Shown: piece by piece, positions 59,072-64,000 of the stretch
Layout: every line of letters starts with the position of its first letter
How positions within the stretch are numbered: position 1 is the first letter of the stretch
DNA from: Streptomyces sp. CA-278952
GTDB lineage: Bacteria > Actinomycetota > Actinomycetes > Streptomycetales > Streptomycetaceae
Reading direction: 5' to 3'
DNA length: 64,000 nucleotides
Assembly: GCF_028747205.1 (NCBI RefSeq)
Contig: NZ_CP112880.1
Location: 3,844,001 to 3,908,000, forward strand
Notes under the pieces: generated by a model
Database searches by the model: none
Told to the model about the DNA's origin: nothing
What the model saw: only the letters and a program-made list of their open reading frames with translations
Translations under genes and position numbers: made by a program

Positions 59072-59737
59072 TCAGCAATTGGTGGAGAAAAGTGTGTCCG
59101 CCTGGGCCTCAGTGATGTCGTTGCCATGCTCCGTCGTGGACAACACAGCCATGAGCGCCGCTACCGCAGTCGTGGAGTCCCGGCTGTACATTGAGCACAT
59201 CCGCAGCCGGTCGGCGTCAGACAAGGCGAGCCAAGCCATATCCAGCGCTAGCGGCGGCTCTTCGTACCCTCCACCATCGCTATCTTCGTGATCGCTGCCG
59301 TCGTAGTCGGTGCCGTTCTCGGCCTCTTCCCGAGCAGCCTTCACATCGTCGGCCATCTCGCTGTAGTCCTTGCCGCGTATCTGATCGAGCTTCCCGTTCA
59401 CGCAGTCCGACTTCTGCTCCACGCCGTGAAACTCGATGGTCCAGAAGGGATCGTCGCCCACATCAATGTAGTCAGCCTTCGCCCAGCAGACCGTCCATGA
59501 CTCGTAGCCTTCCAGCGGCGCATTGTCACTGAAGGTCAGCAGTTCTGCCATGCCGCCAGCTACATACCCCTTTGGGATGTGGTAACCAGCCTCCTCGGCG
59601 TTCTTAGCCGCTTCGGCGAGCGTGTTGCCCGTCTGGTCGGCCAGCTTCGGCTCCGGCAGAGTCTCGGCGCACCCGGTCAGCAACAGGGCTGCAACCAGGG
59701 CAGCCGGGACGAGCCGCTTCGCAGAGACGGTTTTCAT
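59072..59737 (-). CDS. AICE-borne lipoprotein
   Basis: 221 residues from ATG 59737. Lipobox LLLTGCAE with Cys at about residue 23. Mature part acidic, with FHGVEQKSDCVNGKLDQIRG and a D/E/G-rich stretch (TDYDGSDHEDSDGGGYEE). Four or five Cys, one C-terminal. Unknown family. Its place between int and the att end suggests cargo such as surface exclusion (inference). Confidence 0.75.
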   Translation of the reverse strand: MKTVSAKRLVPAALVAALLLTGCAETLPEPKLADQTGNTLAEAAKNAEEAGYHIPKGYVAGGMAELLTFSDNAPLEGYESWTVCWAKADYIDVGDDPFWTIEFHGVEQKSDCVNGKLDQIRGKDYSEMADDVKAAREEAENGTDYDGSDHEDSDGGGYEEPPLALDMAWLALSDADRLRMCSMYSRDSTTAVAALMAVLSTTEHGNDITEAQADTLFSTNC

Positions 59738-59902
59738 GGGCGGAACGTTAGCTCAGTGGATCTCCCATGGGGGACTGAATCGGACATGACGTGTAACTCA
59801 ACTCGTGTGGTCTGTGCGTTGGTTGGGCTTTCCATGAACGAAGCTCTCGCGGAGGACCATCCGCGTACTGCTCCACTCCACGAGCACCTGTGAGGCCAGC
59901 AG

Positions 59903-59932
59903 GACGCCCCTGGCCGATGTACCAGGGGCGTC
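59903..59932 (-). terminator. Terminator downstream of integrase
   Basis: GACGCCCCTGG (59903-59913) and CCAGGGGCGTC (59922-59932), 11 bp, 8-base loop, 17 bases past the integrase stop. Confidence 0.8.
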
Positions 59933-59948
59933 ACCATATGCGCTTGTC

Positions 59949-61091
59949 TCAGCGAGCCTCGCCCACCTCGGGGGCCTGATGCTCATCCTGCCCGCCGAGC
60001 CATGCGTCAGCAGCCTCAGCCACCTGTTCATCACGGCCAGCCACAGGCCGGGCGTAGTGCCGAGTGGTCACGCTCGCGTTCGAGTGCCCGAGCCGGTGCG
60101 CGGCGGTCATCACGCCATACCGGTCGGCGACCCACGTCCCGTGCGAGGCGCGGAGATCGTGCGGCGTGACATCGGTGAGCCCGGCAGCCGCCACGGCGGG
60201 ATCGAAGTACGCCTTGCGCCACTGGTTGTAGCGCAGAGGCTTGCCGCCGGGCGTGACGAAGAGGAGAGCATCCTCCCCGCCGGGCAGCGTCTCCAAGTGC
60301 CGGCCGATCCGCGCCGCGAGTGACGGCCCGATCCGCAAAACCCGTTTCTGATGGGATTTGGGAGTGTCGAAGACGAGGGTGCCGTTCGCTTCGGCCAGGT
60401 TCTCATCGACGAGGACCAGGCCGCCGGACACATCGATGTCCGCTCGCCGCAACGCGAACGCCTCCCCGACCCGCAGACCCGCGTAGGCGAGCAAGGAGAT
60501 CAGCAGGTCATGCGGTTTCGTCGCACTGCACACGATCCGTGAGGCTTCCAGCGGGGTGAGGATGTGCGGCTCGGTCTGCGGCATTCGAGGCAGCTTCACG
60601 CCCCGGCACGGGGTCTGCCCGATCATCTCGTTGTCGACGGCCGCCCGCATGATCTGCGAGAGCACCCGGTAGGCCTGTCTGATCCGCGATGCGCTGAGAC
60701 CACGGGTCTTCATCGCACCGACCCATTCGACGATGGTGATAGGCCGGAGGCTGGAAAGCTCACGGTCACCGAGCGCCGGAACGATCAGCGAGTTGATCAG
60801 GGATCGGTACGACGCCTGTGTTTTGTGCTTGAGCTGCGGGGAGACCGCGGTGAGCCATCGTGCCGACCAATCGCGGACGGTGGTCCGCCCCTCGGCGGGG
60901 TCGAGCCAGCGGCCCTCCTCCATCTCGATTCGCTTCCGTGCCAGCCAGCGATCGGCGTCCGTCGTTGTCGCGAACGTCTGATCAGCGGCACGCAGCACGC
61001 CGTCAGGCCCCGGATACCGAGCCTGGAACCGGCCGGACGGCAGCTTCCGGATCCGGCCGAAGGCACGTCGGGACTTGCGCTTGGCGGGCAT
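59949..61091 (-). CDS. int: AICE tyrosine integrase
   Basis: 380 residues from ATG 61091, overlapping the excisionase stop as TGATG. N-terminal SAM-like core-binding domain (SPQLKHKTQASYRSLINSLI) and catalytic domain with Arg in LLAYAGLRVGEAFALRRAD, HxxR in TPHDLRASHGTWVAD, the third box HRLGHSNASVTTRHYAR with the Tyr nucleophile. It catalyses site-specific integration, presumably into tRNA-Ser(TGA). Only a 170-base duplicate of it lies beyond the att site. Confidence 0.95.
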   Translation of the reverse strand: MPAKRKSRRAFGRIRKLPSGRFQARYPGPDGVLRAADQTFATTTDADRWLARKRIEMEEGRWLDPAEGRTTVRDWSARWLTAVSPQLKHKTQASYRSLINSLIVPALGDRELSSLRPITIVEWVGAMKTRGLSASRIRQAYRVLSQIMRAAVDNEMIGQTPCRGVKLPRMPQTEPHILTPLEASRIVCSATKPHDLLISLLAYAGLRVGEAFALRRADIDVSGGLVLVDENLAEANGTLVFDTPKSHQKRVLRIGPSLAARIGRHLETLPGGEDALLFVTPGGKPLRYNQWRKAYFDPAVAAAGLTDVTPHDLRASHGTWVADRYGVMTAAHRLGHSNASVTTRHYARPVAGRDEQVAEAADAWLGGQDEHQAPEVGEAR

Positions 61092-61318
61092 CAGGCAGCC
61101 CTCCGGAACGAGTACGCCGAGGCGGGCCGCAGGACGATCGGCGCCACCGTGTGGGCACTGACGTACTCCTCCACGGCACTCTCGGGGATGCGGACATGTC
61201 GGCCGACCTTGACGAACGTGATGCGGCGTTCCTCGATGAGCCGGCGAGGGAAGCGGAGACCGGTGCCGAGTCGTTCGGCGACCTGGTTCACGGTGAGCAG
61301 TCGGTCCGCCACGGTCAC
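61091..61318 (-). CDS. xis: Excisionase / MerR-like helix-turn-helix protein
   Basis: 75 residues from GTG 61318, overlapping the rep stop as GTGA. Helix-turn-helix of excisionase type: LLTVNQVAERLGTGLRFPRR, then LIEERRITFVKVGRHVRIPE and AVEEYVSAHTV. Directly upstream of and coupled to int, as in pSAM2. It directs excision by bending att DNA. Confidence 0.9.
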   Translation of the reverse strand: MTVADRLLTVNQVAERLGTGLRFPRRLIEERRITFVKVGRHVRIPESAVEEYVSAHTVAPIVLRPASAYSFRRAA

Positions 61319-62728
61319 CACTCCCCCTCGTTGGCAGTGCGCTCCTTCAGTGCATCGCGGGCGGTCTCGCGATTGGTCTGGAGGTCTCGGGCGATGGTGG
61401 CGGCGAGAGCTCCTTCGCCGGGGGTGTGCCCGTGGCCGACGTACTGCCAGTCGGTCAGGACGAGGACGGTGTCCGCTTCGCGGTCGGCGAGGCCGAGAGC
61501 AGGCGCTTCCTGGGCGGCGCGGTAGTCGGCGCGTTCCTGACGGAGGGCGCCGGGTGGTGGAGTAGGTGCGGGACTTGGACGAGAAGTGGCCGCGGAAGCC
61601 GAGCATGTGGGCCCAGGCCCAGAGACGTCGGTCCGGATAGAGGCTGTCGAGCTCACGGCATGCGGTGATGAGCCGACGGGTGTGATCGGGAACGCGGTGG
61701 CGGTCGAGTTCGGCAAGTTCACCGATACGGCGGTCCAGGGTGCCGGTGTTCTCGGCGGCTTTGGTGGCGTACTTGGCCACGTACGAGGCGACGGCCTGTT
61801 CGGTCACATCTGAACCGTCGCCGAAGGCCTTGACCGGGCGGACGTCGAGCTGTCGGCCCCACCGGAAGGTCCGGGCCGACTGTTCACCGGCAGCAGGGAC
61901 GGAGACCGACGTGTACGAGTGCGCGGCTGCGGCGCGTATCGCGTCGGTGAGGAGGTCGACCGTGGCCCACACGGGCGGCGGAGTACAAGGTCCCTCCGGG
62001 CCGTCGAGACGTACGACGGCGTGGAAGTGGAGGGCTCCACGCTTCTGGAATTCGGCGACCTTGCCGAAGGAGACGCGGAGGTGGTCGCCCAGCTCACGGC
62101 GGGGGACGCCCGCGTGGATGGCGAGTTCGCGGCGGAGTCGGGTGGTGAAACGCTGCCAGAGCTCCCCGGCGTGGTTGTTGAAGAGCACGGCGCCCGCGTA
62201 GTCGTAGGTCTCCGGATCAAGGGCGGAGCCCAGGTCCCCGGCGTCCGAGGCGTGCGCCGTGCCGCACCGGCAGGTGTCCCGGTCGGGGCGGTTGTGGACG
62301 GGGCCGAACGAGGGTGCGGTGAGGGTGGCGAAGACGCGCGGGTGGTCGCGGACGGCGGCGGTGATGTCGCGGCGGTCGTCTCCAGCGAGGCCGGCGCGGA
62401 TCAGGTGGTAGGTGTCGCCCGCGTAGGTCCAGGCGCAGGAGGGGCAGCGGGAGGCGCGGCGGTTGCCACAGGCGATACGGAGGCGTCCGCCCGGCTCGTA
62501 CGCGGTCGAGTAGCGGTGCAGGGTCTCGCCGGTGGTCTTGTCCTTGTGGGTTACCCAGCCGCTCAGATGGACAGGGTCGGCACAGCCGCCGGTGCGGCGG
62601 ATCTGGTCCTCCCAGCGCGTGTAGTCGGAGGCCGAGGCCACGCGGAGGACGTCCCCGAGGACGGTCGGGTCGAGCCGTGGGGCAGGCATGAACCGCTTCT
62701 GTTTCGAGGGTGCGGGCCGGTGGGCCAT
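61315..62728 (-). pseudogene. RepSA-type replication initiator, frameshifted
   Basis: ATG 62728 (GGAAGGAA upstream) begins MAHRPAPSKQKRFMPAPRLD. The body has a zinc-finger-like region (CGNRRASRCPSCAWTYAGDT), FATLTAPSFGPVH, GALHFHAVVRLDG and ASYVAKYATKAAE, the pattern of pSAM2-type rolling-circle Rep. After FSSKSRTYSTT a 2-base loss near 61552 moves the rest (QERADYRAAQEAPALGLADR then TDWQYVGHGHTPGEGALAAT) into another frame, ending at 61315. The last 85 residues are lost, so replication may be impaired. Confidence 0.88.
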
Positions 62729-62819
62729 GCTGGGGGTTCCTTCCGGTTGCGAGATCGATCGGTGGGCACGGCTCCCGGGCGGCGGATGCTTGGCGGTATC
62801 GAGGCCGCCCGGGGGCCGG

Positions 62820-63134
62820 TCAGCGGCGTTTGGCGTCGGACGCGATCAGGGATCGCAGGACGACCGCGCAGACCGCGACCGAGGCACTGGTGACGGCGAC
62901 CGCCAGGAGCAGCGAGACCAGGACGGTGCCGACGACCAGGACGACGGCAGTACCGGCACCGACGAGCGCGACCGCAGTGCCGGGGGTGAGCTGTACGACC
63001 GGACGGGACGGCTCAGGGGCAGCGGCGGGTGCCGGGGCAGGCGTGCCCGGCGTGATGGTGGTCGGCTGGACGACGGCGGGTGGGGTGACCAGGCCCGAGG
63101 GCTGCGGCATGGTCGGGATCTTGGTCTGGAACAT
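62820..63134 (-). CDS. SpdB-like AICE membrane protein
   Basis: 104 residues from ATG 63134 (GAGGAGAACCACCC upstream). Pro/Thr-rich N-terminus and two closely spaced hydrophobic helices (VALVGAGTAVVLVVGTVLVS and LLLAVAVTSASVAVCAVVL), end ASDAKRR. Such small proteins mediate intramycelial spread of pSAM2-like elements. Confidence 0.75.
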   Translation of the reverse strand: MFQTKIPTMPQPSGLVTPPAVVQPTTITPGTPAPAPAAAPEPSRPVVQLTPGTAVALVGAGTAVVLVVGTVLVSLLLAVAVTSASVAVCAVVLRSLIASDAKRR

Positions 63135-63161
63135 GGGTGGTTCTCCTCTCCCGGGCGCGGG

Positions 63162-63317
63162 TTACTTGACGGCGGTGTCGATGACGGAGGCGAAGAGGCT
63201 GTCGGCGAGGAGGTAGCCGCCGAGGAGGAGCACGCAGATCAGCCACACCGGCGGACGGAAGAGCTTGATGCCGAGGTAGCCGACGACCAGCAGGGCGATC
63301 CAGAGGGGGACGTCCAT
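63162..63317 (-). CDS. 51-residue membrane protein of the spread operon
   Basis: ATG 63317 with AGGAGA upstream; stop TAA. Sequence begins MDVPLWIALLVVGYLGIKLF and continues with a second hydrophobic stretch (VWLICVLLLGGYLLADSLFA). Two-helix spread-type protein. Too short for many gene finders. Confidence 0.75.
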   Translation of the reverse strand: MDVPLWIALLVVGYLGIKLFRPPVWLICVLLLGGYLLADSLFASVIDTAVK

Positions 63318-63329
63318 GGACGCTGTCTC

Positions 63330-63521
63330 CTAACGGGCGGTGCAGCGGTGGGTACGGGCGGCGAGTTGGGCGGCGGTCCGGCTGGAGTAGTCGGCGGACC
63401 AGCCGCAGCGGTCGGCAGAGCAGACGGCGGCGTGGGCGGTACGGCCGGTGCGGTCGCGGTGGGTGCCGATCTGCACGGGGCCGATACGCATCACGGAGTG
63501 GAAGCTGTCGTGGGCGGGCAT
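63330..63521 (-). CDS. Small mobile-element transfer protein
   Basis: 63 residues from ATG 63521. MRIGPVQIGTHRDRTGRTAH and CSADRCGWSADYSSRTAAQ with CxxxxC and a C-terminal HRC. Recurrent small gene of actinobacterial AICEs between spd and rep genes; function unknown. Confidence 0.7.
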   Translation of the reverse strand: MPAHDSFHSVMRIGPVQIGTHRDRTGRTAHAAVCSADRCGWSADYSSRTAAQLAARTHRCTAR

Positions 63522-63526
63522 GCCGG

Positions 63527-63712
63527 TCAGCCCCTGTCGGTCGTCGGGTCGGTGTACTGGGCGCGGATGCTGCGGGCGGTGGCCGGGTCGTCGACGCGTC
63601 GTGCGGCTTCCTCGGCGAGCAGGTGGGCGAGGAAGAGGCGTCCGGCTGCGGCCATCTCACGCGCTCCGTCGAGGTAGTCGGCCACGGTCAGGTCGGCGGG
63701 ATCGTGGGTCAT
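63527..63712 (-). CDS. Small acidic helical AICE protein
   Basis: 61 residues from ATG 63712. DPADLTVADYLDGAREMAAA then FLAHLLAEEAARRVDD; predicted helical. Its stop is 5 bases before the next gene. Unknown function, recurrent in AICE spread operons. Confidence 0.65.
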   Translation of the reverse strand: MTHDPADLTVADYLDGAREMAAAGRLFLAHLLAEEAARRVDDPATARSIRAQYTDPTTDRG

Positions 63713-63730
63713 CTCAGTTCTCCTTTGCAG

Positions 63731-64000
63731 TCAGCTGAGGCGGGCGGCGATGGCGTCTGCGAGGTGGGGCGGTACGCCGAGGCGGGAGCGGAGGGTGTCG
63801 GTGTCGATCGGTGATCCGGTGCGCGTGCGGTACTCGTCGGCGACCTTGCGGGCGTGGTCGATCAGCACGGCGGGAACGGGCGCATCCGGGGACGGGGACG
63901 GTGGCGAGGACAGGGCCGTTGTCGCAGGGGGTTCATCGGCCGGGGATGGGGTCGGGGCGGCGTCAGGCACACGCGCCGGCTCGATGTCCTTCGTCTCCGT
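63731..64000 (-). CDS. DUF2637-type SpdB protein, 3' part (runs off window)
   Basis: Only the C-terminal about 90 residues are inside the window; the frame is open to the edge. A Pro/Ser/Thr/Ala linker is followed by VLIDHARKVADEYRTRTGSP and IDTDTLRSRLGVPPHLADAI, which matches the C-terminal tail of DUF2637 transfer/spread proteins. The membrane domain would lie beyond 64000. Confidence 0.7.
   Translation of the reverse strand, partial: TETKDIEPARVPDAAPTPSPADEPPATTALSSPPSPSPDAPVPAVLIDHARKVADEYRTRTGSPIDTDTLRSRLGVPPHLADAIAARLS

Overview
The window is chromosomal DNA of a Streptomyces-type actinobacterium. The evidence is very high G+C with strong third-position G/C bias, frequent GTG starts, paralogous SigF/SigN sigma factors, an SSI-type protease inhibitor, a Streptomyces-type parS site, and an integrative conjugative element (AICE) at the right edge. 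From general knowledge of Streptomyces chromosomes, the order upp - tadA - tRNA-Ser - small membrane protein - sigF - sigN matches the conserved core arm close to oriC. No database search was possible, so names rest on motif recognition.

Layout. (1) 1-3980: core block with an antitoxin-like protein, a LytR_C membrane protein, upp (minus), a small basic protein, a TadA-associated protein, tadA and tRNA-Ser(CGA). (2) About 3.98-11.9 kb: an accessory island inserted between tRNA-Ser(CGA) and the sigF block. It holds an IS110 transposase scrap, an orphan Imm10-type immunity gene, a tightly coupled five-gene operon (two Cys-rich small proteins, a zinc ribbon, a 43-residue Pro-rich peptide and a protein-isoaspartate-methyltransferase homologue) behind an XRE regulator, a HAD hydrolase, a broken HD-domain gene and a winged-helix protein. 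(3) 12.0-22.4 kb: the core resumes with sigF, sigN, a lipoprotein, a MarR regulator with visible operators, an MFS exporter fused to three carboxypeptidase-regulatory-like domains, a YceI protein carrying the same domain, a PPOX oxidoreductase and a 2-hydroxyacid dehydrogenase. (4) 22.5-36.4 kb: a TetR/MFS pair, a secreted EEP phosphatase, a serine hydrolase, a response regulator - histidine kinase - GT2/GtrA - GT39 operon, an amidohydrolase and a DUF2797 protein. (5) 36.5-45.7 kb: an ECF41 sigma factor with a flavoprotein oxidoreductase, an MBL hydrolase, tRNA-Arg(ACG), tRNA-Ser(GCT), an SSI inhibitor and a 1391-residue PAS/receiver protein followed by a terminator and a perfect parS site. 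(6) 45.7-53.3 kb: FadD, a SigE-family sigma factor, and a five-gene operon matching the mycobacterial igr (steroid propionate side-chain) genes. (7) 53.5-57.7 kb: a small secreted protein, a prim-pol under a LexA-like box, a DUF3592 protein and a divergent MarR/amidohydrolase pair. (8) 57.75-64 kb: an integration hotspot with an integrase scrap, the 3' half of tRNA-Ser(TGA), an intact IS5-family element with TTA target duplication, then an AICE (lipoprotein, integrase, excisionase, frameshifted RepSA-type rep and spread/transfer genes) that runs off the right edge.

The strongest candidates for undescribed biology are the coupled XRE / Cys-rich / Pro-rich peptide / methyltransferase operon at 5.4-8.6 kb and the SOS-boxed prim-pol. 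The igr-like operon with altered gene order and the MFS/YceI pair sharing a carboxypeptidase-regulatory-like domain are further points of interest.
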